Shown: positions 40,829-52,224 of the stretch, piece by piece
Numbering within the stretch: the stretch's first letter is position 1
Layout of the letters: every line of letters begins with the position of its first letter
DNA from: Euborellia annulipes
Taxonomy: Eukaryota; Arthropoda; Insecta; Dermaptera; Anisolabididae
Assembly (NCBI GenBank): GCA_023213315.1
Contig: JAKCPI010015784.1
Coordinates: forward strand, 97,971 to 161,970
DNA length: 64,000 nucleotides
Direction: 5' to 3'
Notes under the pieces: generated by a model
The model's input: only the letters and a program-made list of their open reading frames with translations
Database searches by the model: none
Told to the model about the DNA's origin: nothing
Program-made: the position numbers and the translations under genes

Positions 40829-41507
40829 AAAAATCTGGTGTGACTGGCGCACAGCACACAACTTTCTCTTACCCTTCGGTAATCGAAAGTTGTGTACTGT
40901 GCTTATCACACCAGATTTTTTGTGTCGAGATATATTTAGTTTCCGCCAATATATTAAAATTTAAGATGTCAAATTTATAAACATGGGAAAATATTATATT
41001 TATATTTTGTTACCATGGCAACCATTTCTCCTATCTTTCCTATGAAGCACAAGAGTAAAGTGTGCTTCAAACAATTTTGAGGGCAAAATGAGAATATACA
41101 TTTTAAAGAGCATCTAAAAAATAATTGATTTTTGAATTTTAATCAAAATCGTTAGAGCGAATTTTGAGAAAATCGAAAAAAACTGAAAAAGTACATCAGT
41201 AAAGTACTAGAACTTTTTGTCCGATTTTGTTTAAAAGCTTCGTGTCACGTGCCAGGGAGGTGCCTAACTGAAATATAAAATTTCAATCTCATAGCTCAAT
41301 TCCTTCATGCTTAAAAGTGAACACACACAGACACACGGACACACACACACACACACAGACAGACCATGTCGCGAAAACCACTTTTTTGGATTCAGGGGAC
41401 CTCAAAACGTGAAGATCCATCAAAATCTCGACATCGAATTTTTGACATGAATCCAATACTTTCTCTCTATATATATATTAACATATATATAGAGGTAAGA
41501 GAAAGCA
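40829..41507 (-). mobile_element. Full-length M-family repeat
   Basis: H2 (40829-40922), GTGTCGAGAT, the X-box GTTACCATGGCAAC (about 41007-41020), the body, an (AC)n tract (41322-41359) and H1 (41457-41507) are in minus orientation. A TATATT duplication sits just before the X-box. Confidence 0.93.
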
Positions 41508-41509
41508 AA

Positions 41510-42103
41510 AATTTTTATTTAAACAAAAAATTTTTATTTTATTTTTTATTATAAAAAGTTTTTAATGAAATCTTTAGTGGGTCAATTCCTAATAAAAACA
41601 AAATAAATAAATAAATAAATCTCAAGGAGAAGACATTCATTGGTCCCTGTTCTAAAATACACCTCGTCAAATTTAAATAAATATGATCTCTGATGCTCAA
41701 ATAAATCTCCACACAGTAGCAAAACAACATTTCCATGTCAGCTCACTTAATATTCGTCCAAAAGAGAGAGATTCTCTTAAATAATAAACAGTTTGAAATT
41801 GCATTAAAAATGCTCTACGGTATCTTTGTCATTTCACACACACACACACACACACACATACTTGTTGACAGTACTAATAAATCGTGTCTGTTTGTCTGTC
41901 CACTTGTCTCTTGGGGACAGCACGCTCATGAATTTTAAATTTAAGTGGAATTTTATATACGTATATGGTATTTTTTAATTTTTCAACTTTTAACAAAACA
42001 TATAAATTTATTTTTATATATAAAAGGAATAAAAAAAATTTTTTTTAAATTATTATAATAATACAGGGAACTAAAACTAAAATCAGCTTGTAGTAGGAGA
42101 ATA
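41510..42103. other. Unique AT-rich DNA
   Basis: It contains (AATA)n near 41603-41618 and (CA)n at 41834-41857. No gene or TE terminus was recognised. Confidence 0.4.
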
Positions 42104-42645
42104 AAAATCTGGTGTGATTGATCGCACGGCACACAAATTTCTCTTATCTTTGGTAATCGAAAGTTGGGTACTGTGCTTGTCACACCAGATTTTTAAAGAG
42201 CTAAGAAGCTGAAATTTTATATTTAAGTAAGGTACACCCATCGGGCGTGACAGGAAGCTTTTGAACGAAATCAGCCAAAAAGTACTAGTACTTTACTAAT
42301 GCACTTTTTCAGTTTTTTTTCTATTTTTCTCAAAATTCGCTCCAACGATTTTGATTAAAATTCAAAAATCAATTATTTTTTTAGATGCTCTTTAAAATGT
42401 ATATTCTCATTTTGGTCTCAAAATTGTTTGAAGACCACTTTATTCTTGTGCTTCATAGGAAATAGTTGCCATGATAACAAAATATAAATATTTTCCCATA
42501 CTTATAAATTTTACACCTTGAATTCTAATATATCGGCGGAAATTTGACACAAAAAATCTGGTGTGACATGCACAGAACACGACTTTTGATTACCTAAGGT
42601 AAGAGAAATTTGTGTGCTGTGCAACCAGCCACACCAGATTTTTTT
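42104..42645. mobile_element. Inverted composite of two M pieces
   Basis: A minus-oriented H2 (42104-42195) is joined directly to a plus-oriented body that starts at AAAGAGCTAAGAAGCTGAAA. It ends in a plus-oriented H2 (42553-42643). The X-box is degraded (GTTGCCATGATAAC). H1 fragments reappear at 42785-42810. Confidence 0.8.
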
Positions 42646-43645
42646 TTTTGAGACCCACCTCATTTAGGAATATTGAAATTTGAACTCTGTATAATTTATT
42701 GCACCGGGTACTTGGTCAAATAGAGCGTAAAAGACAAAAACCCCCTTAACACAAAAGATCTATCTTCTTTTGCATTACTAAATATATAGAGGTAAGAGAA
42801 AGTAAAAAAATATTGTAAAATATATATATAAATCACAAAAGATTCGGATTTTCCTAACAAAAGAGATGTTGTTTATACAAAAACAAAACAACAAAATTTT
42901 ATTTAGCCAGTTGGTTATATATTATTTAATTTTATTTTTATTTTCCAGTAAATTCAAATAATAATAATAATAAAAAAAAGTTGGTGTGTATGTGTGTGTG
43001 TATGTGAATGTAAAGTTGAACATTCTCTCTTCCTCCGCCCCCCCCCCCCCCCCACGCCCAGAAATCCCCTTTCAACCCTCAACACCCCTAAGGGCTTGAG
43101 TTTTTAATAAATCAGAAATCCGGGAAACTCCGGCGCTTGGTTGCCCTCGGGACTTTTAACCCTCAGGGCTTACGTCTTGCTCTCTCTCTCTCTCTCTCTC
43201 TCGTAATTAACTGGCCCCTGTAATTCTGTTTGATTTAGACGAACATAGAAATTAATAACTGAGGTTTTGTGTTACGTTCTGTTAAACGCGCATGCGTAGT
43301 AAATTTAATACTAAACTTCTTATTTGACTTTTGAATGACTCTACCTCTCTCTTTTGCTTAGCTTTTTTTTTTTTATTATTATTCTATTTCTGCCTCTTTT
43401 TTTTTTACGTCTCCCTCTCCCGCCCATTCACTCAGGGGTCAAACAATACCATTCATCTAAACTTTATTCCCCTCCAGGTAAATAGATTTTGCCAAACAGA
43501 CAATGCACGTTTTTTTATTAGTTTGTAGACATTTTTTTTTTTTTTTTTAATTAAATGTCATTTAGAAATTAGTAATTTGGAAAAGTTATTATTAATTAAT
43601 ATAATGGAGATAAGTCAATAATCATACATTTTTCTCTCTCTTTTT
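42646..43645. other. Unique DNA with simple repeats
   Basis: An M H1 remnant (ATAGAGGTAAGAGAAAGTAA, 42788-42807), an (AAT)n tract near 42957, a C run at 43038-43053, and (TC)n at 43180-43202 are visible. The stretch 43060-43320 is GC-richer but has no convincing frame. Confidence 0.4.
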
Positions 43646-44325
43646 TACTTTCTCTTACCTATGTATATATGTAATATATATATAGAGAGAAAGTATTGGA
43701 TTCATGTCAAAAATTCGATGTCGAGATTTTGATGGATCTTCACGTTTTGAGGTCCCCTGAATCCAAAAAAGTGGTTTTCGCGACATGGTCTGTCTGTGTG
43801 TGTGTGTGTGTGGGTGGGTGTGTGGGTGTGTGTTCAATTTTAAGCATGAAGGAATTGAGCTAGGAGGATGAAATTTTATATTTAAGTTAAACACCCCCCC
43901 GGGACCGGAAAAATAAGCTTTTAATCAAAATTGGCCAAAGAGTACTAGTACTTTACTGATGTACTTTTTCAGTTTTTTTCGATTTTCTCAAAATTCGCTC
44001 TAACGATTTTGATTAAAATTCAAAAATCAATTATTTTTTAGATGCTCTTTCAAATGTATATTCTCGTTTTGCCCTCAAAATTGTTTGAAGCACACTTTAC
44101 TCTTGTATTTCATAGGAAAGATAGGAGAAATGGTTGCCATGGTAACAAAATATAAATATTTTCCCATGTTTATAAATTTGACATCTTAAATTCTAATATA
44201 TTGGCGGAAACTAAATATATTTCGACACAAAAAATCTGGTGTGACAAGCACAGAACACAACTTTCGATTACCGAAGGTAAGAGAAAGTTGTGTGCTGTGC
44301 GCCAGTCACACCAGATTTTTTTCCT
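43646..44325 (+). mobile_element. M-family repeat, reference full-length copy
   Basis: Order: H1 hairpin (43646-43695), TTGGATTCATGTCAAAAATT, a CGCGACATGGTCTGTCTG block, (GT)n (43794-43832), ACTAGTACTTTACTGATG, a TTTTTAGATGCTCTTTCAAA block, GTTGCCATGGTAAC (44133-44146), GTGTCGA-type CGACACAAAAAA, and H2 (44229-44323). ACTTTCTCTTACC at 43647 and GGTAAGAGAAAGT at 44276 are inverted repeats linking H1 to the tip of H2. The copy lies between T runs. No protein is encoded. The layout recalls Helentron-derived HINE elements, but this is inference. Confidence 0.93.
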
Positions 44326-44497
44326 CTTATAATCCGGGATTTCGTTGTCCAAAAAAAAAAATAATATTTGAAGCATACTCATTGCTTTATTTATTATTAC
44401 TACCCAGAGGGGTGAGGCCCGCCTGCGGCAGACCCTCGCTTTTTTTTTAATCAAGTGCTGCAAGTTTTCAGTCAACTCGTTTTAGACAATTAATACT

Positions 44498-44985
44498 GGC
44501 TTCTCTTACCTTCGGTAATCGCAATTTGTGTACTGTGCTTGTCACACCAGATTTTTTGTGTCGACATATATTTAGTTTCCGACAGTAGGCCTACAGTATA
44601 TTCGAATTTCAAGATGTAAAATTTATAAGTATGGCGAAATATTTATATTTTGTTACCATGGCAACCATTTCTCCTATCTTTTCTATGGAGTACAAGAGTA
44701 AAGTGGTCTTCAGAAGATTTCAATCACAAAATGAGAATATACATTTTAAAGAGCATCTAAAAAAGAATAGATTTTTGAATTAAAAAAAAAAATCGTTGGA
44801 GCGAATTTAGAGAAAATCGAAAAAACTGAAAAAGTGCATCAGTAAAGTACTAGTACTCTTTGGTCGATTTTGTTCAAAAGCTTCGTGTCACGTCCCATGG
44901 GGGTGCCTAACTTAAATATAAAATTTCAACTTCCTAGCTCTTTTCGTTCTTGAGATATTTTGTTCACAGACACACAGACAGATAT
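44498..44985 (-). mobile_element. M-family repeat, truncated at both ends
   Basis: It starts in the middle of H2 (CTTCTCTTACCTTCGGTAAT), includes X-box GTTACCATGGCAAC (44653-44666), and stops in the CA-rich tract where a Helitron 3' end begins. Before it, at 44405-44440, lies a Helitron-like GCCCGCCTGCGGCAGACCCT fragment. Confidence 0.85.
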
Positions 44986-44992
44986 ATATATA

Positions 44993-45292
44993 TAGACGAA
45001 AGCCCGCCTTCGGCGGGGCTTTCGTCTAGCCGGGGCTGCGCCCCCTGGACCCCCTTGCTCGCCTACTTATATACATACCGGTACATACATTTTCCCTTTT
45101 CATTTTTATATGTAGAGATTATTTTAGCGGTTAATTATTCATGAACTTAAGATTTTTTGTGAATCATATCCTTTCCGGGACTCTCCCGGTACACAGACAA
45201 AAAATTTACGCCGATATTTTAGAATTCAAAATGTAAATAAATAAAAAAAATCGTAAACATGGGTAAATATTTATATTTTGTTACCATGGCGC
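44993..45292 (-). mobile_element. Helitron, 5'-truncated
   Basis: Minus strand 3' end: AGCCCCGCCGAAGGCGGGCT hairpin. Unlike other copies, the outermost bases read TATATATAGACGAAAGCC with no CTAG at the edge; a CTAG occurs 30 bases inside. The body matches 10636-11161 up to the X-box, where it breaks into 45293. Confidence 0.75.
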
Positions 45293-45490
45293 TATCCCTG
45301 AGACCTGATTGGTTGTTTCACACATCGGACACGGTCTTAGGCAATTATTATATAGTATGATTATATGCTGTATCTACTTTCATGTATTAGAATCTAATCA
45401 CTTCTGATGATGACAAGGAATTGTCGAAATACGTATCAAGTGTTAATTTTTTTAATTAATAAAACCTTTGAAACAAATAACCTAGTGTTT
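45293..45490 (+). mobile_element. Possible Penelope-like fragment
   Basis: CTGATGA at 45399-45405 is followed by TGACA-loop-TGTC and CGAAATACG, a hammerhead-like arrangement with U in place of C after GAAA. There is no inverted partner arm. Assigned only by the motif. Confidence 0.4.
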
Positions 45491-45557
45491 AATTTGTATA
45501 TTTAATTTTAATTTACAAAATGTTTCAACGAGAACCAACGGTCGAAAGTTTAAATCT

Positions 45558-45593
<36 letters not shown>

Positions 45594-45714
45594 GATATAC
45601 CATCTTGGCCATCCTGCAAAATTCCTCGTCTCTATGCTCCAGATAACTGCCTCTATCTTCCATAGGTTATCCGGGGTATTTCTAATTAGAATTAGAAAAT
45701 TTATAAATGAATTG

Positions 45715-46088
45715 AAATTTAATGTATATTCTCATTTTGCCCTCAAAATTGTTTGAAACAGACTTTATTCTTGTACTTCATAGAGAAGATTCAAAAATCA
45801 ATTATTTTTTAGATGCTCTTTAAAATGTATATTCTCATTTTGCCATTGAAATCTTTTGAAGACCACTTTACTCTTGTACTTCATAGGAAAGATAGCAGAA
45901 ATGGTTGCCACGGTAACAAAATATGAATATTTTCCCATGTTTATAAATTTTACATCTTGAATTCTAATTAAAATCGGCGGAAACTAAATATATGTCGTCA
46001 CAAAAAATCTGGTGTGACAGAGAAGCACAGAACACAACTTTCAATTTAGGTAAAAGAAAGTTGTATGCTGTACGACCAGTCACACTAA
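45715..46088 (+). mobile_element. M-family repeat with internal duplication
   Basis: The AATGTATATTCTCATTTTGC block occurs twice (45720 and 45827) around TTAGATGCTCTTTAAAATG. The X-box has one change (GTTGCCACGGTAAC). H2 (46000-46088) has a longer loop (GACAGAGAAGCAC). Confidence 0.8.
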
Positions 46089-46585
46089 ACACCATAGTAG
46101 GGGTAAAATTTATACGGTTGTCGATTCAAATTGCAAATTTGTCCTTTTCTCAATTAACAAAAAAGAAAAAGAAGAAGAAGGAACAAAAAAAAGAAGGCTA
46201 ACAATTTTGTTAGATGAGAAATTTCCCGCTCTCGTGAAGTGAAGGCGTTTCTCTTTTCTTGTATCTTGTAGCTTCAGGGGATTTCAGTCTCTCGTCGTTC
46301 TCTTCTCTCTGCATTCGCCCTCGAGGCTCTCTCTCTCTCTCCTCGTATAAATGATAATACCAAGAACAAAAAGAAGAAATATTTTATATATAGAAAAAAA
46401 AAAAAAAATGAATTATAATCTTTCTTGAGCTCAATTACTATAATATATTGTACGTAGTTTTAAAATAAACTGGTGAGGCCATCACCGGAACAAAGTTAAA
46501 TAATTTTTTTTTTTATCGAGTTATGTGTTGTAGTAAAAAAAATATCTAGAATGTCAATTTCTTTAAAAATTAATAAAATCCCTAT
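46089..46585. other. Unique DNA
   Basis: GAAGAAG runs near 46163-46200 and (TC)n at 46327-46341 are visible. No gene is supported. Confidence 0.4.
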
Positions 46586-48917
46586 AAAAAAATCTGGTGT
46601 GACTGGCGCACAGCACCTTCGGTAAACTAAAGTTGTGTTCTGTGCTTCTCACCCCAGATTTTTTGTGTCGACATATATTTAGTTCCCGACAGTACATTCG
46701 AATTTCAAGATGTAAAATTTATAAGTATGGGAAAATATTTATATTTTGTTACCATGGCATCCATTTCTCCTATCTTTCCTATGGAGTACAAGAGTAAAGT
46801 GGTCTTCAGAAGATTTCAATGACAAAATGAGAATATACATTTTAAAGAGTATGTAAAAAATAGTTGATTTATGAATTTTAAAAAAAATCGTTGGAGCGAA
46901 TTTTGAGAAAATAGAAAAAAAAAACTGAAAAAGTAGATCAGTAAAGTACTAGTACTCTTTGGTCGATTTTGTTCAAAAGCTTCGTGTCACGTCCCATGGG
47001 GGTGCCCAACTTAAATATAAAATTTCAACCTCTTAGCTCAGTGGTTCCCAACATTTTTTGTCCCATCGCCCCTTTTTGGAGGTTGACTAACACCTCCTAT
47101 CGCCCCCTTTTAATTTTCATTGTAATTGTCTAATTTTGATATAAAGTAAAGTATAAATAAATTAATGCAGTTTTATTATTTTAATCAATTTTATTACTGT
47201 ATATAAAAACAACAAAAGCAGTTTTATCCGTTCACTCTTGTTAGATTTAAAGTCAATTTATGTATTTTACAGAACTATGCCTGTTGTACATACACAAATT
47301 TACATGGTTCAAATTGAATCAAATTCATAGATTCTGCTATCTGCATCTGCATTTACGTACAAATTTAAAATTTAAAATTTTTAACAAAAAAATCTGGTGT
47401 GACTGGCGCACAGCACACAACTTTCTCTTACCTTCGGTAATCGAAAGTTGTGTTCTGTGCTTGTCACCCCAGATTTTTGTGTCGACATGTATTTAGTTTC
47501 CGACAGTAGGGTACAATTGAATTCAAGATGTAAAATTTATAAGTATGGCAAAATATTTATATTTTGTTGCCATGGCAACCATTTCTCCTATCTTTTCTAT
47601 GGAGTACAAGAGTAAAGTGGTCTTCAGAAGATTTCAATGACAAAATGAGAATATACATTTTAAAGAGTATGTAAAAAATAGTTGATTTATGAATTTTAAA
47701 AAAAAATCGTTGGAGCGAATTTTGAGAAAATAGAAAAAAAAAAACTGAAAAAGTAGATCAGTAAAGTACTAGTACTCTTTGGTCGATTTTGTTCAAAAGC
47801 TTCGTGTCACGTCCCATGGGGGTGCCCAACTTAAATATAAAATTTCAACCTCTTAGCTCAGTGGTTCCCAACATTTTTTGTCCCATCGCCCCTTTTTGGA
47901 GGTTGACTAACACCTCCTATCGCCCCCTTTTAATTTTCATTGTATGTCTAATTTTGATATAAAGTAAAGTATAAATAAATTAATGCAGTTTTATTATTTT
48001 AATCAATTTTATTACTGTATATAAAAACAACAAAAGCAGTTTTATCCGTTCACTCTTGTTAGATTTAAAGTCAATTTATGTATTTTACAAAACTATGCCT
48101 GTTGTACATACACAAATTTACATGGTTCAAATTGAATCAAATTCATAGATTCTGCTATCTGCATCTGCATTTACGTACAAATTTAAAATTTAAAATTTTT
48201 AACAAAAAAATCTGGTGTGACTGGCGCACAGCACACAACTTTCTCTTACCTTCGGTAATCGAAAGTTGTGTTCTGTGCTTGTCACACCAGATTTTTTGTG
48301 TCGACATGTATTTAGTTTCCGACAGTAGGGTACAATTGAATTCAAGATGTAAAATTTATAAGTATGGCAAAATATTTATATTTTGTTGCCATGGCAACCA
48401 TTTCTCCTATCTTTTCTATGGAGTACAAGAGTAAAGTGGTCTTCAGAAGATTTCAATCACAAAATGAGAATATACATTTTAAAGAGTATGTAAAAAATAG
48501 TTGATTTATGAATTTTAAAAAAATCGTTGGAGCGAATTTTTGAGAAAATAGAAAAAAAAACTGAAAAAGTAGATCAGTAAAGTACTAGTACTCTTTGGTC
48601 GATTTTGTTCAAAAGCTTCGTGTCACGTCCCATGGGGGTGCCCAACTTAAATATAAAATTTCAACCTCTTAGCTCAGTGGTTCCCAACATTTTTTGTCCC
48701 ATCGCCCCTTTTTGGAGGTTGACTAACACCTCCTATCGCCCCCTTTTTAATTTTCATTGTATGTCTAATTTTGATATAAAGTAAAGTATAAATAAATTAA
48801 TGCAGTTTTATTATTTTAATCAATTTTATTACTGTATATAAAAACAACAAAAGCAGTTTTATCCGTTCACTCTTGTTAGATTTAAAGTCAATTTATGTAT
48901 TTTACAGAACTATGCCT

Positions 48918-48918
<1 letters not shown>
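46586..48918. repeat. Three-copy tandem array, unit about 818 bp
   Basis: Each unit has a minus-oriented M half (H2, GTGTCGACAT, X-box, body to TTCAACCTCTTAGCT) followed by the left part of a hAT element (CAGTGGTTCCCAACATTTTT onward). The CAGTGGTTCCC junction occurs at 47039, 47859 and 48674. Units 2 and 3 are almost identical; unit 1 has a shortened H2 and CCATGGCATCC in place of CCATGGCAACC. Open frames in it (for example the two beginning at 47260 and 48078) are duplicates of non-coding repeat. Confidence 0.92.
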
Positions 48919-48952
<34 letters not shown>

Positions 48953-49193
48953 ATTCACACTTTTTCTCATTCACACTCACATTCACACAGTCTTTTCGGC
49001 AACTGAGGCCATTTAAGACTTTTTACGATAATCAGTATGTTTAATATATCTATTGGGGGGTCCAGGCATTTCTATTTAAGTCATTTGGTATCCAAATGCC
49101 TTAAATAAAATTATCGGACTGCCTGGGGTCCGAACCCCGAGACGTTCGGTATAGAAGGTAGGCACGCTACCAACTACTCCAAGCCCCTTGGGC
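48919..49193 (-). mobile_element. tRNA-derived SINE with empty-site proof
   Basis: Minus strand: head with GGTAGCGTGCC variant, body, tail and a 30-base poly-A. AACTATGCC flanks it (48908-48916 and 49194-49202). The paralogous sites in tandem units 1 and 2 (near 47275 and 48091) lack the insertion. Confidence 0.94.
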
Positions 49194-49589
49194 AACTATG
49201 CCATACATACACAAATTTACATGGTTCAAATTGAATTAAATTCATAGATTCTGCTATCTGCATCTGCATTTACGTACAAATTTAAAATTTTTAACAAAAA
49301 AGTAGTCAACTACTTTATTTCAAATTAAAAATAAATCAACTTCCTCAGATAACGTTTTCTTTTCAAAGTGAATAAATACCACAGCTGCAGAAAAAAATGG
49401 CAAAAATTTATTTTTTAAAACTACTCCTGAGCCTAGGAGAGATATGCACGATTTCAAATATTTTTCTACACCCAAATCTTTTAAAAATCTAATAACAATT
49501 TTATTTTTTTTGAAGAAAATTTCAAAAAATAAATCTTTTTTATCGGCAAATTTTTATTTAATGAAAACAAAAGTGACGTTTCGATTCTT

Positions 49590-50637
49590 TTTACTTTCTC
49601 TTACCTCTATATATATGTTAATATATATAGAGAGAGAAAGTATTGGATTCATGTCAAAAATTCGATGTCGAGATTTTGATGGATCTTCACGTTTTGAGGT
49701 CCCCTGAATCCAAAAAAGTGGTTTTCGCGACATGGTCTGTCTGTCTGTCTGTCTGTGTGTGTGTCTGTCTGTCTGTGTGTGTTCAATTTTAAGCATGAAG
49801 GAATTGAGCTACGAGTAGGGCTGGACGGTAATGGATTTTCATTACCGACCTCGATAATGAAAAAAAAACCGGTTTTTCTCGAAAGTCGGTAAAAATTTTT
49901 TACCGCCCGCGGAACCAAAGTTTGCCGCCGCGGAACATTTTTTTTTCGCGGAACCAAAATTTTTTCCCGTCCGAAAAAATATTTTACCTTTTTTTTAGAG
50001 ACGCCAATTTTTTTGCCGCCGCGGCGATCGTTTTTTTCCGCGGAACCAAAATTTTTTACCATCCGAAAAAAATAAGTTTTTACCGACTTGCGAAAAAAAA
50101 ACCGGTTTTTACCGAATTAGAGGTACGTTACCGCGTTTTTGGTAAAAAATTTTACCGGTTTACCGTCCAGCCCTAGCTACGAGGTTGAAATTTTATATTC
50201 AAGTTAAACACCACCCGGGACCGAAAAATAAGCTTTTGAACAAAATCGACCAAAGAGTACTAGTACTTTACTGATGCACTTTTTCAGTTTTTTTCGATTT
50301 TCTCAAAATTTGCTCCAACGATTTTTTTTTAATTCAAAAATCAATTATTTTTTAGATGCTCTTTAAAATGTATATTCTCATTTTGTGATTGAAATCTTCT
50401 GAAGGCCACTTTACTCTTGTACTCCATAGAAAAGATAGGAGAAATGGTTGCCATGGAAACAAAATATAAATATTTTGCCATACTTATAAATTTTACATCT
50501 TGAAAATCGAATGTACCCTACTGTCGTAAACTAAATACATGTCGACACAAAAAATCTGGTGAGACAAGCACAGTACACAACTTTCGATACCGAAGGTAAG
50601 AGAAAGTTGTGTGCTGTGCGCCAGTCACACCAGATTT
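49590..50637 (+). mobile_element. M-family repeat split by a hAT MITE
   Basis: H1, the (GTCT)n tract (49735-49779), the body, a changed X-box (GTTGCCATGGAAAC) and H2 (about 50550-50637) are present. The MITE at 49816-50175 interrupts GAATTGAGCTACGAGGTTG. It is followed at once by a SINE tail, and ACGTTTCGATTCT occurs outside both (about 49578 and 50731). M therefore seems to have inserted in the poly-T of a SINE. Confidence 0.88.
49816..50175. mobile_element. hAT MITE with perfect 8-bp target duplication
   Basis: TAGGGCTGGACGGTAA pairs with TTTACCGTCCAGCCCTA. GCTACGAG flanks both ends (49808-49815 and 50176-50183). The interior consists of AAAACCGGTTTTT and CCGCGGAACCAAA units in alternating runs of A/T and GC. 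Confidence 0.93.
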
Positions 50638-50735
50638 TTTTATAAAAAAACATTCACACTCACACACACATTCACACAGTCTTTTCGGCAACTTAGGCCA
50701 TTTAAGACTTGAGACGATAACAGTTGTAATTCACG
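50638..50735 (-). mobile_element. SINE tail fragment
   Basis: Minus strand GGCCTAAGTTGCCGAAAAGA, CTGTGTGAATGTG and an A run. The head is missing, i.e. it is 5'-truncated. Confidence 0.75.
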
Positions 50736-50972
50736 TTTCGATTCTAGATTGAAATTGGATTCTTCAGAATATTTTATTTTTATGGGAATTTTTTTGTCCT
50801 GTTCTATCCTGTCTCTCTTCTAAATGGGATATTTTTCTCTTTAATATTTCTTTTTTTTTTCTTTTAAATTTTCTCCTATGATTACTCATCCCCCCTCCCC
50901 ACTTATTTATCGCCCCCTGAAAAACCAAATCGCCCACTTAGGGGCGATCGCCCCCAGGTTGGGAACCACTGT

Positions 50973-51145
50973 CCTAGCTCTTTCCGTTCTTGAGATATTT
51001 TGTTCACAGACACACAGATATACACACACACACACACAGACAGACAGACCATGTTGCGAAAACCACTTTTTTGGATTCAGGGGACCTCAAAACGTGTATA
51101 TCCCTCAATATATCGACATTGAATTTTTGACATGAATCGAAAAAC
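50973..51145 (-). mobile_element. M-family H1-side remainder
   Basis: CCTAGCTCTTTCCGTTCTTG through CGACATTGAATTTTTGACATG continue the minus-oriented M copy interrupted by the hAT at 48674-50972. H1 itself is lost. Confidence 0.8.
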
Positions 51146-51754
51146 AAATTTTTTTTTTCTTATAAAATATTGCAAAAAAAACGGTCATTGGTCGCCGCGT
51201 TGGCTTGACCATCGTGTCCACTTATTCCACGTGTATGGAATGCGGTCGTGGGTCGTCACGGGGGAGGGGGGAGGGTCACGACCCACGACCTCCTCCCCCT
51301 CCCCCTCCCGTGTCCATTTATTTATTTACATCTAATATCCATTCATTATGAACAAAAATGCTCATCTCTTGATATTATCTTATGGATATTTATTAAAAAA
51401 TATTATCAAGTAACTTTATCATTTTTTTTTTTAAATAAATTCAATTTTTTATTTAATTTCTTTTGACCATTTCTATATACGATTACCGTTTCTTAAGATT
51501 AAACGCCTTAAGTTTGTTGTAAATATTCTTTCCGTTATTATTAATATTTATTTATATGTCTATCAAAGATGAAGAATTTTAACGCTAAATTTTGAAGATG
51601 GATTCAAAAGAAATTTTATTTATTTATTTATTTATTTTTTTTATTAGCTTATCAATTCATACTCCTGTTATGTTTGAGATGAGGGGTCGCTCTTGATAAA
51701 CTTTGATAATCTGGACCACAAAAGAACCCAATTAATAGGCCTATAACACTCTGT
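51146..51754. other. Unique DNA with a GC-rich inverted repeat
   Basis: GTCGTGGGTCGT at 51245 is complementary to ACGACCCACGAC at 51278-51289, enclosing a G-rich loop. A C-rich block follows. The rest is AT-rich and has no gene. Confidence 0.4.
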
Positions 51755-52179
51755 CAGGTCTATTCTCTAAAAACAGGCGTTAAAATTTAAAATAAACAAA
51801 TGGGTGTTAAAAAGGAATGTAAAAACAATCAGCGTTAAAAAATGCTATTCCAAATCACTTCCTTGCCTCAAATAGCTATTCTGTAAACAAAAATTTGAAG
51901 CCAAAGCGTTAACATTTAGTAAATAGTGTTAAAAATTAATGCCATATCTAGGGAGTGCCGTTAATATTTTAACGTCGGGTTTAAAATAAACATAGCGTCC
52001 TTAACCTAAAAAGCAAGGTTATGATTTTGATAGCTTTAAAATAAAAACAACATGTTAACGTTGCTGTTAAAACTTTGTTTAGAGAATAGCATTTTTTAAC
52101 GCTGATTGTTTTTACATTACTTTTTAACACCCATTTGTTTATTTTAAATTTTAACGTCTGTTTTTAGAGAAAAGACCTG
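51755..52179. mobile_element. Foldback MITE (CAGGTCTATTCTCTAAAAAC family)
   Basis: The ends CAGGTCTATTCTCTAAAAAC and its near complement extend inward for about 80 bases with AAATAAACAAATGGGTGTTA. Fragments occur at 993-1035 and 58022-58225. GTTAAAA-type motifs repeat throughout the interior. No target duplication was clear. Confidence 0.75.
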
Positions 52180-52224
52180 TGTCAGTGTTTTGGCCAAAAT
52201 TATTTTTTCTGAAAAGCTGACTCA

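Larger units (their letters stand above)
48674..50972. mobile_element. hAT element (CAGTGGTTCCCAAC family), host to later insertions
   Basis: The left end CAGTGGTTCCCAACATTTTT pairs with AGGTTGGGAACCACTG at 50957-50972. TCTTAGCT and TCCTAGCT flank it, an 8-bp duplication with one difference, inside a minus-oriented M copy. No transposase frame remains. A SINE (48919), an M copy (49590) and a SINE tail (50638) sit inside. Its left part is also present in the two preceding tandem units. Confidence 0.75.

Noticed and set aside
47260..48434. Two similar open frames that look like duplicated genes
   Set aside because: They are the same non-coding tandem unit (hAT plus H2) read twice.
46586..48918. 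CRISPR-like regular repeats
   Set aside because: The repeat unit is about 818 bp of transposon sequence, with no short repeats and unique spacers. The context is eukaryotic.
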